NCBI GenBank assembly: GCA_021647465.1
Contig: JAKIUQ010000028.1
Location: forward strand, 1-14,256
Direction of reading: 5' to 3'
Origin: Emcibacter sp.
GTDB lineage: Bacteria > Pseudomonadota > Alphaproteobacteria > Sphingomonadales > Emcibacteraceae
DNA length: 14,256 nucleotides
The stretch's first letter is position 1. The number at the start of each line of letters is the position of its first letter. Below are positions 7,481-14,256 of this stretch, in pieces. Under the pieces are notes generated by a model, which had not been told where the DNA came from, made no database searches, and worked only from the letters and a program-made list of their open reading frames with translations. The position numbers and the translations under genes are program-made.

Positions 7481-8526
7481 CTGATGATCCAAATTCAAAT
7501 ACCGCCAGAGATGATATGTTAACTACACGCTTATCTCAAATTGAAAAAAAAATTGAGGCAATATCTCCCATAAATAATTTCTATGAAGGCTCTAAGAAGT
7601 TTAATGCCGTAGATGAATTTGATTTAAAAGAACTTTTTCGTATTATCTGGGCAGGCAAGATACAAATCATTTTGATTACTGCTGTTTTTGCAATTTTATC
7701 CGTATCATATGCCTTAATCCAGCCCAATATGTACAGGGCCACAGTAATCTTGGTTTCTTCTAAGGACGACCAAACCAGTAACTTAGGGAATCTATCAGGA
7801 AAATTTGGAGATTTAGCTTCCCTTGGAGGGATTAATTTACAATTAGGATCCGTTGATAAGTCAATGATTGCTTTAAAAAAGGTGCGGACCTGGAATTTTA
7901 TTGAAGAATTCATAACTAAAAACCATATTCAAAAGGAAGTATTCGCTGTAAATGGATGGGATATATCAACAGGCAAATTAAAAATTGATAAAAATATTTA
8001 CGACAACAGTAAACAAGAATGGGTTGAAATATATAATCCCGCTCAAGGAAGTAAAAAAGGGCCTAGCAGCTGGATGCTCTATGATAAATTTAATGAGTTT
8101 TTTTCTGTTAGCAAAGATGATGCAACAGGTTTTATTTCATTTAGTATAGAATATTATTCACCAATTATTGCAACAGAATGGGTCACTAAGCTTGTTGCTC
8201 AAATAAATAATAATGAGCGTAATTTAGCTATTAAAGCTACACAGGAAAATATAAAATTTATTGAATCCAATATCCGTCAAACCGAAAATTTTGAAATCCG
8301 TAATATGTTTTACCGCCTTCTGGAGGAACAAACTAAAAAACTTATGCTATCAAGCGCATCAAAAGAATATGTTTTTAAGGTCGTCGATCAAGCTAAAGTC
8401 CCAGAAGAGAAATCTAGCCCTAAACGGGCATTAATATGCATTTTTGGGACATTATTAGGCGGTTTCCTAGGAATACTGATTGTTTTAGTTAGGTTTTTTA
8501 TGACAGAGCCAAAGAAAAAAACTTGA
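7477..8526 (+). CDS. wzz: Wzz-type polysaccharide chain-length regulator
   Basis: This 349-residue protein has the polysaccharide co-polymerase layout: a cytoplasmic N-terminus of about 60 residues, a first membrane segment near 62-82, a large periplasmic domain, and a second membrane segment near 319-339. The second is preceded by the Pro-containing stretch KVPEEKSSPKRA (about 307-318) characteristic of Wzz proteins. It ends shortly after the second helix and has no Walker kinase domain, so it is a Wzz rather than a full Wzc. It should set chain length together with the Wzy encoded across the divergent region. It is probably the first gene of the plus-strand unit; 97 bp separate it from the PEP mutase gene. 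The ribosome site is weak (ATGG about 9 bases upstream). Confidence 0.88.
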   Translation: MTDDPNSNTARDDMLTTRLSQIEKKIEAISPINNFYEGSKKFNAVDEFDLKELFRIIWAGKIQIILITAVFAILSVSYALIQPNMYRATVILVSSKDDQTSNLGNLSGKFGDLASLGGINLQLGSVDKSMIALKKVRTWNFIEEFITKNHIQKEVFAVNGWDISTGKLKIDKNIYDNSKQEWVEIYNPAQGSKKGPSSWMLYDKFNEFFSVSKDDATGFISFSIEYYSPIIATEWVTKLVAQINNNERNLAIKATQENIKFIESNIRQTENFEIRNMFYRLLEEQTKKLMLSSASKEYVFKVVDQAKVPEEKSSPKRALICIFGTLLGGFLGILIVLVRFFMTEPKKKT

Positions 8527-8623
8527 GGTTATAAACGCGCTGGTTTAGAAGTTTGAACATAGCTGCTGACGAAATGTCGCATTCTAAAATATTACAAACA
8601 ATATCTACAAAAATGGAATTATA

Positions 8624-9922
8624 ATGAACACAGTATATGTTGGAATGAGTGCAGACTTGATTCATACGGGTCACATTAATATTATTAATGAGGCTGCTAA
8701 ACTCGGTGATGTGATCGTTGGTGTCCTTACCGATAAAGCAATTTCAAGCTATAAAAGACTTCCATACCTAACTTACGAACAACGTTCTATAATTGTTGGA
8801 AGCATAAAAGGTGTTTCAAAAGTTATCGCTCAGGAAACACTTGACTATACATCGAACTTAAATAAGCTGAAACCTGATTATGTCGTACATGGTGATGATT
8901 GGAAAGAGGGTGTTCAAGCTAAAACAAGACAAAGCGTCATTGATACTATTTCTCAATGGGGCGGTGAATTGGTCGAAATAGGATATACCCCTGGCATCTC
9001 GTCAACTCAATTAAATGCAAGCATTAAAGAAATCGGCACAACACCAGATATCAGATTACGCCGTTTGCGACGCTTAATTGATGCCAAACCAATTGTAAGA
9101 GTGCTGGAAGCCCATACACCATTATGTGGCCTGATCATTGAACATGCCAAAGTCGAAAAAAATAACGCCGTCAATGAATTTGACGCCATGTGGTCAAGTA
9201 GCCTCACAGATTCCACTTCCAAGGGCAAGCCAGATATTGAGGCTGTCGATCTGACGACAAGACTTCAAAATATTAACGAAACATTTGAAGTTACGACCAA
9301 GCCTCTAATTTATGATGCCGACACTGGTGGTAAACCTGAGCATTTTGCTTTGGCTGTTAAAAGCCTTGAGCGTGTAGGCGTTTCTGCGGTTATAATTGAA
9401 GATAAAATTGGCCTAAAAAAGAACTCTCTATTTGGAAACGATGTTACGCAGCAACAAGATACAATAGAAGATTTTTGTCACAAAATTAAGGTTGGTAAAA
9501 ACGCTCAGGTAACAGACGATTTTATGGTAATCGCACGCATAGAAAGTCTAATTTTGGAAATGGGCATGGAAGACGCCTTAAACAGAGCTGCGGCATACAT
9601 AGAGGCTGGCGCAGATGGCATTATGATACACAGCCGTGAAAAATCACCTGCTGAGATTCTTGAATTCTGTGATAAATACTCCAGATTTGAGAAGCGCGTT
9701 CCTCTTGTTGCCGTGCCGTCAAGCTACAATTCAATTACGGATGCAGAGCTTTCTGAAGCTGGTGTCAATGTTGTAATTTATGCGAATCACATGCTTCGTG
9801 CCGCTTACCCGGCAATGAGCAAAGTTGCCCATTCAATCCTTGAACATGGGCGCTCAAAAGAATGTGAAGATAACTGCATTACAATTAAAGAAATTTTAGA
9901 CCTCATTCCAGGAACGCGATGA
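8624..9922 (+). CDS. aepX: Cytidylyltransferase / phosphoenolpyruvate mutase fusion
   Basis: The 432-residue protein joins two enzymes. Residues 1 to about 140 are a nucleotidyltransferase of the glycerol-3-phosphate cytidylyltransferase type, with HTGH at 14-17 (the HxGH CTP-binding motif) and TPGISSTQLN at 122-131. Residues about 145-432 are PEP mutase: DADTGG at 231-236 and the diagnostic EDKIGLKKNS at 259-268 (EDKxxxxxNS), with NHMLRAAYPAM near 388. PEP mutase converts phosphoenolpyruvate to phosphonopyruvate, the entry step of nearly all phosphonate biosynthesis. The fused domain probably activates the finished phosphonate (or a related phospho-compound) with CTP; that substrate is inference. 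The length matches aepX-type proteins of capsule loci such as that of Bacteroides fragilis. GGA lies 6 bases before the ATG. The decarboxylase gene begins one base after its stop. Confidence 0.93.
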   Translation: MNTVYVGMSADLIHTGHINIINEAAKLGDVIVGVLTDKAISSYKRLPYLTYEQRSIIVGSIKGVSKVIAQETLDYTSNLNKLKPDYVVHGDDWKEGVQAKTRQSVIDTISQWGGELVEIGYTPGISSTQLNASIKEIGTTPDIRLRRLRRLIDAKPIVRVLEAHTPLCGLIIEHAKVEKNNAVNEFDAMWSSSLTDSTSKGKPDIEAVDLTTRLQNINETFEVTTKPLIYDADTGGKPEHFALAVKSLERVGVSAVIIEDKIGLKKNSLFGNDVTQQQDTIEDFCHKIKVGKNAQVTDDFMVIARIESLILEMGMEDALNRAAAYIEAGADGIMIHSREKSPAEILEFCDKYSRFEKRVPLVAVPSSYNSITDAELSEAGVNVVIYANHMLRAAYPAMSKVAHSILEHGRSKECEDNCITIKEILDLIPGTR

Positions 9923-9923
9923 A

Positions 9924-11048
9924 ATGGTTTGCCCGGCAAAATTTTATAATGCTCTTGGAAATTCTGGTATAAATTATTTTACAGGCGTTCCAGATTCCCT
10001 CTTAAAAACCTTTTGTGCCTTTGTGTCTGACAATGTCTCAAGCAAAAACCATGTGGTTGCCGCAAATGAAGGTGCCGCTGTCGGATTAGCTGTGGGGTAC
10101 CATTTGGCAACAGGTAAAATCCCTCTTGTATATATGCAAAATTCTGGCTTAGGTAATATTATCAATCCTCTTATGTCACTCGTAGACCCAGACGTATACT
10201 CTGTGCCTATGCTGTTGGTGATTGGATGGCGCGGCGAGCCTGATAAAAAAGATGAGCCTCAACATGTGAAGCAGGGTAAAGTTACCCTCTCTACGCTAGA
10301 GGCTATGGGCATTCCATATAGTATTATTGATGATGATGAAGCCGGCAGCATATCCGCAATTGAAACAGCTGTTAGAACAGCCAAAGAAACCTCTGGTGCC
10401 TATGCCCTTGTTGTAAAAAAAGGGTGTTTTGATAACTACACCCCCAAAAATACGGTTGAAACCAGTTTTTCTCTCACAAGAGAAGCGGCCATCAAACAGG
10501 TGATTAATGCTTTAGGCCGCGATAATATAGTGGTCGCGACCACTGGGATGGCTTCAAGAGAGCTCTTTGAATATCGTGAAGAAATTGGGCAAGGCCATGA
10601 GAAAGATTTCCTTACTGTTGGTGGTATGGGGCATGCTTCACAGATTGCCCTGAGCATAGCAACCCAAAAGGATGATCGAAATGTTATTTGTATCGATGGC
10701 GATGGCGCTTCTATAATGCATATGGGATCAATGGCTATTATCGGTCAAAGCCATCAGAAAAATTATAAACATATTGTAATTAACAATGGCGCTCATGATT
10801 CAGTCGGTGGACAGGAGACTGTAGGATTTAAAATTGATTTATGTGCCATTGCCAAGGGCTGCGGTTACAGAAATATACATTCAGTTGATGATGCATCCAA
10901 CCTTGAGGAAAAACTCTCTTCATTCTTAAACAGTGAAGGCCCTTCTCTCCTTGAGGTTAAGGTTCGAACAGGGAATCGTAAAGATTTAGGCCGTCCGACA
11001 ACGACACCACAAGAAAACAAAAAAGCCTTTATGGCATTTGTTAAGTAA
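9924..11048 (+). CDS. aepY: Phosphonopyruvate decarboxylase
   Basis: This 374-residue, thiamine-diphosphate-dependent enzyme decarboxylates phosphonopyruvate to phosphonoacetaldehyde, the irreversible step that pulls the unfavourable PEP mutase reaction forward. Visible hallmarks are GVPDSLLK at 21-28, the cofactor-activating glutamate in AANEGAA at 46-52, GWRGEPDKKDEPQHVKQG at 101-118 (typical of the family), and the ThDP/Mg motif from GDGASIMHMGSM (259-270) to the asparagines in VINNG (285-289). The length is normal for the single-chain form. The ATG lies one base after the aepX stop, with AGGA about 10 bases upstream, inside the end of aepX. The dehydrogenase gene follows after 3 bases, so the three form a tight operon. 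Confidence 0.93.
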   Translation: MVCPAKFYNALGNSGINYFTGVPDSLLKTFCAFVSDNVSSKNHVVAANEGAAVGLAVGYHLATGKIPLVYMQNSGLGNIINPLMSLVDPDVYSVPMLLVIGWRGEPDKKDEPQHVKQGKVTLSTLEAMGIPYSIIDDDEAGSISAIETAVRTAKETSGAYALVVKKGCFDNYTPKNTVETSFSLTREAAIKQVINALGRDNIVVATTGMASRELFEYREEIGQGHEKDFLTVGGMGHASQIALSIATQKDDRNVICIDGDGASIMHMGSMAIIGQSHQKNYKHIVINNGAHDSVGGQETVGFKIDLCAIAKGCGYRNIHSVDDASNLEEKLSSFLNSEGPSLLEVKVRTGNRKDLGRPTTTPQENKKAFMAFVK

Positions 11049-11051
11049 CCG

Positions 11052-12161
11052 GTGATGAAGCGGATCCAAATAGAATTTATTGGCAGAGGTGAAATTAAAA
11101 ACACCCCGGCTATTTTAAGAGAAAACAGCGCAAAAAAAATTTTTCTGATAACGGGAAACCAATCATATCAAACCTGTGGCGCTAAATATGACATAGATCG
11201 TCTGTTACATAACTATAATCTGGTCAGGTTTCACGACTTCTCCCCAAACCCTAATTTTGATGAAGCCCTTAAGGGGGCAAAGCTTTTTGAGAAAGAAGAA
11301 TGTGATTTCATCATTGCAATCGGGGGCGGCAGCGCAATTGATATGGCAAAAACGATCAATGTATTTCAAGCGCATAAGGGTAAAGAGAAAGAGCTTGCTA
11401 CAGGTAAAATAAAACCCGTTAATCATCTGGCACCTACCTGCATCATTCCCACCACATCTGGGACAGGCAGTGAAGCAACGCATTTTGCTGTAATATATGT
11501 TGATGGTAATAAATATTCATTAGCAGGCGAGGCTTTGTTACCAGATTATGTCATCCTTGACCCCCGTTACACAGATATACTTTCACCATATATTACGGCT
11601 TGTACTGGCTTTGATGCCTTATCTCAAGCCATTGAATCTTATTGGGCAAAGAACGCGACGGCAGACAGTAGAAAATTTGCGTCCAAGGCAATCGTATTAT
11701 TAATAAAAAATATCGAACGTGCCGTTAATGATAGTAATACGTCATCCCGAGACAAAATGTTAATTGGAGCAAACTATGCCGGCAAAGCCATAAATATTAG
11801 CAAAACAACCGCACCGCATGCCTTATCATATACCATCACCAGTATCACTGGCATCCCTCATGGTCACGCAGTAGCGTTAACTTTAGGTAATTTTTTTACT
11901 TTACACGAAGAAAAATGCTTGCCTGAAGATGTTCAGATATGTCTTAGAGCCCTTTATTCCCTACTAAATGTAGCCTCTCCAAAGGCTGCACAAACCTGGT
12001 GGTATTCACTTATGGTACGATGTGGACTGGAGACTGATTTAAGTTCATTTAGGTTTTCTAGAGATCAGTTAGCGAAAATAGTAGATTCTGTAAATATTGA
12101 AAGATTAAGTAACCATCCAGTTATTTTGAATAAAGAAGATCTTTGCAGTATATTGAAATAA
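11052..12161 (+). CDS. Iron-type alcohol dehydrogenase, probable phosphonoacetaldehyde reductase
   Basis: The 369-residue protein belongs to the iron-containing (group III) alcohol dehydrogenases. It has GGGSAIDMAK at 91-100 and PTTSGTGSEAT at 133-143 for NAD(P) binding. Metal-ligand positions are D188 (TGFDALSQAIES), H256 (APHALSY) and H270 (IPHGHAVA); the fourth, usually a histidine four residues after the aspartate, is Gln192. The DAL-x-QA-x-ES-x-W pattern is what I recall for phosphonoacetaldehyde reductases (PhpC/FomC-like), which make 2-hydroxyethylphosphonate. Position directly after the decarboxylase supports this. Start: GTG at 11052 or ATG at 11055 one codon later; neither has a strong ribosome site. 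The absence of a transaminase gene argues for the hydroxyl rather than the amino product. Other aldehyde substrates cannot be excluded. Confidence 0.85.
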   Translation: MMKRIQIEFIGRGEIKNTPAILRENSAKKIFLITGNQSYQTCGAKYDIDRLLHNYNLVRFHDFSPNPNFDEALKGAKLFEKEECDFIIAIGGGSAIDMAKTINVFQAHKGKEKELATGKIKPVNHLAPTCIIPTTSGTGSEATHFAVIYVDGNKYSLAGEALLPDYVILDPRYTDILSPYITACTGFDALSQAIESYWAKNATADSRKFASKAIVLLIKNIERAVNDSNTSSRDKMLIGANYAGKAINISKTTAPHALSYTITSITGIPHGHAVALTLGNFFTLHEEKCLPEDVQICLRALYSLLNVASPKAAQTWWYSLMVRCGLETDLSSFRFSRDQLAKIVDSVNIERLSNHPVILNKEDLCSILK

Positions 12162-12264
12162 TTGTGAGAATTCAGATTGTCCGTCATCAGATAAAATGGG
12201 CAGATATCCGGTTGGCCTTACTACCGAATGGATAGTGTAATTTTAAATGCTTATTGACAGGCTA
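12162..12264. other. Convergent intergenic gap, no clear terminator
   Basis: The 103 bp between the dehydrogenase stop and the convergent wzi stop contain only a weak CGGT...ACCG pairing near 12210-12230 and no GC-rich stem followed by T's on either strand. Readthrough between the two convergent units is therefore possible. Confidence 0.4.
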
Positions 12265-13743
12265 CTAATAATTAATCTCCCAACTGATACTAATACTCGA
12301 AAAAGCCCCTTCATTACCCAATACAGGTATACCATCACTGTTATGCCTTAGACCAACCTTAAAATTTCCAAACCCAATATCACGTTGTATGCTGGCCTCA
12401 AAAATATCCATGTTTTTTTTCGGCACAGAAACTGTATTATTTCCCGTTCCATCTATATTTATTTTAACATGATGATATTTCACGATATATTCCCACCCAC
12501 TGGAGTTTTGATATTGAGTTATAATACTGAATAACCTGCTATCGTTATCCAAGCTATGTCCAAGCGCACGCCCTTTAAATCTGTATCCGGTTTGATAAAT
12601 AAAATGCCTGTAAATAAGGTTAAAGCGCTGCTTGCCGAACAACCAGACATTCCGGCTTACGGTATCTGAGAACTCCGTTGTTATCCGCCACTTCGCTCCC
12701 TTATTGCCATATGGGCCATATATAGACACCCCTAACAATTTAGCAAATTGGAATGGCAGAATGACGTTTTGGTCTTCGGCAGTTCCTTCAGCATATATTT
12801 TAAGAGAGTTATTTCCCCCTAGAGAAAAGCTATAAGCAAGATCAATACTCGCCAGTTGATTGCCGGGCTCGTTAACCGTTCCCGTATTATCCAGATCCCC
12901 CACTGAAATCAAAGCCTTCGTCCATGATTGAAAGCCGCAGGGCCGACCCTCGCCGCAAAGCTGCAATGTTCGGGACAGTCCGACTTCGAAATTCTTGATC
13001 GGTTCGAATGTCAGCCTCATACCAACAAAAAGGGGATTAGCAATAAAACGATCTTCTTCCATTCTGGCGACGAACATATCCCATTGCCACGGGCCCATCC
13101 AGCTGAGCCATTTTGTTTTAAATGCCTTTGGTTCGATACGGCGCAGGCCGACGGATGGCATGGGGCGGGCATTGTTGCTGAGAATTAATGTGCTTTCGCG
13201 GCCAGGCCCCCACCAGCGGTCAAAGGCACCGGCATAGGCGGACCAGTTACCAATGTCCTGTGATATATAACTACCGTCCAGATGGGCATAGTCTTCGCCG
13301 TTACCTTTGCGGTAGCCGCCCTGAATATGGAGGGTTGTGCCGCTGTCACTGTTGTTATATTCGAGGGTTGCATCAGCATCCAGATCATTGCGGGCGGTTG
13401 ATGCGAAGCCCCGGACGATGGCCGGGTTATTTGTCGCCTGCATTCTAACCGACATGCGGAGTTTCCCGGGTATTTTTCCCTTTACCCGCATCACGGCGTG
13501 GCGGACGTAAGGCGGCAAATCCATCTCGGGTGTGCGGGACAGGTTACGGGTGATCTGTTTCCAGGATATGGGCCATGTATTGACCGGCCCAGAAATTACC
13601 CCGTGGCGGGCAAGTATTTCCACATCATTGCGCAGCTGCATGTCCCCCACAGCGGCCCACGGGGATGCCTGAACCAAACCGCATGAAATCAAGAGAGAAA
13701 AAATCGCCCCCACCCACCGAACTGTAAATTTCCTCATCATCAT
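12265..13743 (-). CDS. wzi: Wzi-type outer-membrane capsule assembly protein
   Basis: The 492-residue protein begins with a clear signal peptide: a basic start, a hydrophobic core and a VQA cleavage site after about residue 26. It continues as an amphipathic beta-strand-rich protein ending in FSSISISWEINY, an aromatic C-terminus of the outer-membrane-barrel type. The mature N-terminus (SPWAAVGD, then LRNDVEILARHGVI and PISWKQI) and length fit the capsule-assembly Wzi family, whose founding members (about 480 residues) help retain capsule on the cell surface. Three ATG codons are stacked at 13735-13743; an AAAGG about 11 bases before the first cannot decide among them. It converges on the phosphonate operon. 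Base composition changes inside the gene: about 32-37% GC in sampled rows of 12361-12840, but 48-65% beyond 13141, suggesting a recombinant gene. Confidence 0.85.
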   Translation of the reverse strand: MMMRKFTVRWVGAIFSLLISCGLVQASPWAAVGDMQLRNDVEILARHGVISGPVNTWPISWKQITRNLSRTPEMDLPPYVRHAVMRVKGKIPGKLRMSVRMQATNNPAIVRGFASTARNDLDADATLEYNNSDSGTTLHIQGGYRKGNGEDYAHLDGSYISQDIGNWSAYAGAFDRWWGPGRESTLILSNNARPMPSVGLRRIEPKAFKTKWLSWMGPWQWDMFVARMEEDRFIANPLFVGMRLTFEPIKNFEVGLSRTLQLCGEGRPCGFQSWTKALISVGDLDNTGTVNEPGNQLASIDLAYSFSLGGNNSLKIYAEGTAEDQNVILPFQFAKLLGVSIYGPYGNKGAKWRITTEFSDTVSRNVWLFGKQRFNLIYRHFIYQTGYRFKGRALGHSLDNDSRLFSIITQYQNSSGWEYIVKYHHVKINIDGTGNNTVSVPKKNMDIFEASIQRDIGFGNFKVGLRHNSDGIPVLGNEGAFSSISISWEINY

Positions 13744-13933
13744 TATATCTGATGCCTTTTCATTTTACCCATATGGCACATTATTATATTTATTCGCAAA
13801 TATTCTTGCGTGCTTTTTATATCAATATGAACATTTATCCAACATTAATCTAACGGATAAAATTACGCGACAATATCTCAAGACAAAAAACGGCAAGAAA
13901 ACCATTATGAATTCATAACATAAAGAATGGGAG
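13744..13933. other. wzi upstream region with palindromes
   Basis: This 190-bp AT-rich stretch separates the tRNA from wzi, both on the minus strand, and should carry the wzi promoter. It contains CGCAA (13795-13799) and TTGCG (13806-13810) as an inverted repeat in the wzi leader. It also contains a perfect 14-bp palindrome TTATGAATTCATAA at 13905-13918 just downstream of the tRNA 3' end. A minus-strand TTGGAT followed by TATAAA exists, but with a short spacer of about 15 bases, so I do not call it a promoter. Confidence 0.4.
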
Positions 13934-14010
13934 TGGTGGGTCTGGTAGGACTCGAACCTACGACCGAGCCGTTATGAGCGGCTAGCTCTAACCAACTGAG
14001 CTACAGACCC
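13934..14010 (-). tRNA. tRNA with CAT anticodon (Ile2 or elongator Met)
   Basis: A complete 77-base cloverleaf reads on the minus strand: acceptor GGGTCTG (from 14010) paired with CAGACCC (13938-13944), discriminator A, encoded CCA (13934-13936), D-arm GCTC/GAGC, anticodon stem AGCCG/CGGCT around the loop CTCATAA, and T-arm GTAGG TTCGAGT CCTAC. The anticodon is CAT. The 1-72 pair is G-C, not the mismatch of an initiator, so it is either elongator tRNA-Met or the lysidine-modified tRNA-Ile2 that reads AUA. I cannot decide from the bases I can weigh; the CTCATAA loop followed by a GGTCG variable region slightly recalls Ile2. Confidence 0.95.
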
Positions 14011-14022
14011 TCTCGAAAGAGA

Positions 14023-14052
14023 TAAATAGGGGAATAGCAGATTATTATCCAA
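14023..14052 (-). promoter_or_regulatory. Candidate promoter of the tRNA gene
   Basis: On the minus strand TTGGAT (plus coordinates 14047-14052), an 18-base spacer and TATTTA (14023-14028) place transcription start about 5 bases before the tRNA 5' end at 14010, a normal arrangement for a single tRNA gene. Confidence 0.4.
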
Positions 14053-14057
14053 GAATA

Positions 14058-14089
14058 CAGGGAAGAATGACACTTCCCTGATTTTTTTT
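14058..14089 (+). terminator. Strong intrinsic terminator (plus strand) without an obvious gene
   Basis: CAGGGAAG at 14058-14065 pairs perfectly with CTTCCCTG at 14073-14080 around a 7-base loop, followed by A and eight T's (14082-14089). This is a textbook rho-independent terminator for rightward transcription. No plus-strand gene lies upstream of it within the window after the dehydrogenase gene, which ends about 1.9 kb away. On the minus strand the stem is followed by no T-run. Confidence 0.75.
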
Positions 14090-14132
14090 AACAGGCCCGT
14101 ATGGCAGCCACTTTACGGAGCGTAACCTTAAG

Positions 14133-14256
14133 TGTAATAGTTCAGACTCTATCTGACAGTTACCGATTTCTCAGCTGGTGACTGTCAGGTTAAATTTGGT
14201 CTACAAATTTGTCCATCCAGATTAGTTTTCCATCAATCAAAGTCTGCATTGGTGTT
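14133..14256 (-). mobile_element. Right insertion sequence end (IS481-like), partial
   Basis: This is the second copy of the IS end, inverted relative to the left copy and identical over 123 bp (14132-14254 against 1-123). The terminus begins TGTAATAGTTCAGACTC at 14133. The inverted repeat after the transposase stop is present as in the left copy. The flanking bases diverge immediately inside the terminus. The outer flanks and any target duplication are outside the window. Confidence 0.75.
14190..14255 (-). CDS. IS481-like transposase, C-terminal tail only (partial)
   Basis: The last 21 codons and the stop are visible on the minus strand, beginning TPMQTLIDGK and ending FVDQI, identical to the left copy with one more residue (Thr) in view. 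Its 3' end points into the window, toward the tRNA gene. The catalytic domain is outside the window. Confidence 0.6.
   Translation of the reverse strand, partial: TPMQTLIDGKLIWMDKFVDQI

Noticed and set aside
8624..12161. 2-aminoethylphosphonate pathway
   Set aside because: No PLP-dependent transaminase follows the decarboxylase; the third gene has iron-type alcohol dehydrogenase motifs.
12632..13686. Several short open frames on both strands within wzi
   Set aside because: They are shadows in the GC-rich half of wzi, lacking ribosome sites and recognisable motifs; the wzi frame has a signal peptide and barrel features.
1..14256. Window as a closed circle (plasmid or phage)
   Set aside because: The end repeats are inverted, not direct, and carry a transposase tail, so they do not indicate circular closure.
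1..14256. Window as one large transposon with long terminal inverted repeats
   Set aside because: The repeats include the coding end of an IS transposase that continues outside the window, so they are the ends of two separate IS copies. At most this is a composite element.
1..14256. CRISPR arrays, rRNA genes, restriction-modification or toxin-antitoxin systems
   Set aside because: No regularly spaced repeats, rRNA sequences or matching protein families were seen on either strand.

Overview
The window looks like part of a surface-polysaccharide (capsule, exopolysaccharide or O-antigen) locus from a Gram-negative bacterium. The Gram-negative call rests on a signal-peptide-bearing Wzi-type outer-membrane barrel and on Wzx/Wzy/Wzz-type proteins. 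An alphaproteobacterium is my best guess from the style of the tRNA(CAT) and of the flanking insertion sequence, but this is weakly supported. Both ends of the window run into the same insertion sequence in opposite orientations: bases 1-123 are an exact reverse complement of 14132-14254. Each end carries the last 20 or so codons of an IS481-like transposase plus the IS terminus, with the transposase 3' ends pointing inward.

Left half, minus strand (7127 down to 184), a probable operon: a GT-B-like transferase with HG / RPHP / SS motifs, a Wzy-type polymerase, a Wzx-type flippase, a Gfo/Idh/MocA oxidoreductase, and a 711-aa two-domain oxidoreductase (MDR dehydrogenase fused to a second Gfo/Idh/MocA domain). 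A gene-free stretch of about 340-350 bp (7128/7137-7476) separates this from a divergent plus-strand set and carries candidate promoters for both directions.

Right half, plus strand (7477-12161): a Wzz-type chain-length regulator, then three tightly packed phosphonate genes. These are a cytidylyltransferase/PEP-mutase fusion (aepX type), phosphonopyruvate decarboxylase (aepY type) and an iron-type alcohol dehydrogenase resembling phosphonoacetaldehyde reductases. No 2-aminoethylphosphonate transaminase is present, so the predicted end product is 2-hydroxyethylphosphonate (HEP), possibly activated to a CMP-linked donor by the fused cytidylyltransferase. A convergent wzi-type gene (minus) and a tRNA with a CAT anticodon (minus) complete the segment before the right IS.

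Proposed overall logic (inference): oxidoreductases help make a sugar precursor; PEP becomes phosphonopyruvate, then phosphonoacetaldehyde, then HEP, then CMP-HEP; the RPHP-motif transferase (related motifs occur in enzymes using cytidine-nucleotide donors) may attach the phosphonate or a CMP/CDP-linked unit to the repeat unit; Wzx flips it, Wzy/Wzz polymerise it, and Wzi helps anchor it at the surface. No initiating glycosyltransferase, Wza or Wzc is in view, so the locus is incomplete here. Base composition is mosaic: about 22-30% GC in sampled wzx rows, about 43-53% in the phosphonate and two-domain oxidoreductase genes, and a sharp change inside wzi (about 35% in its 3' half, about 60% in its 5' half).
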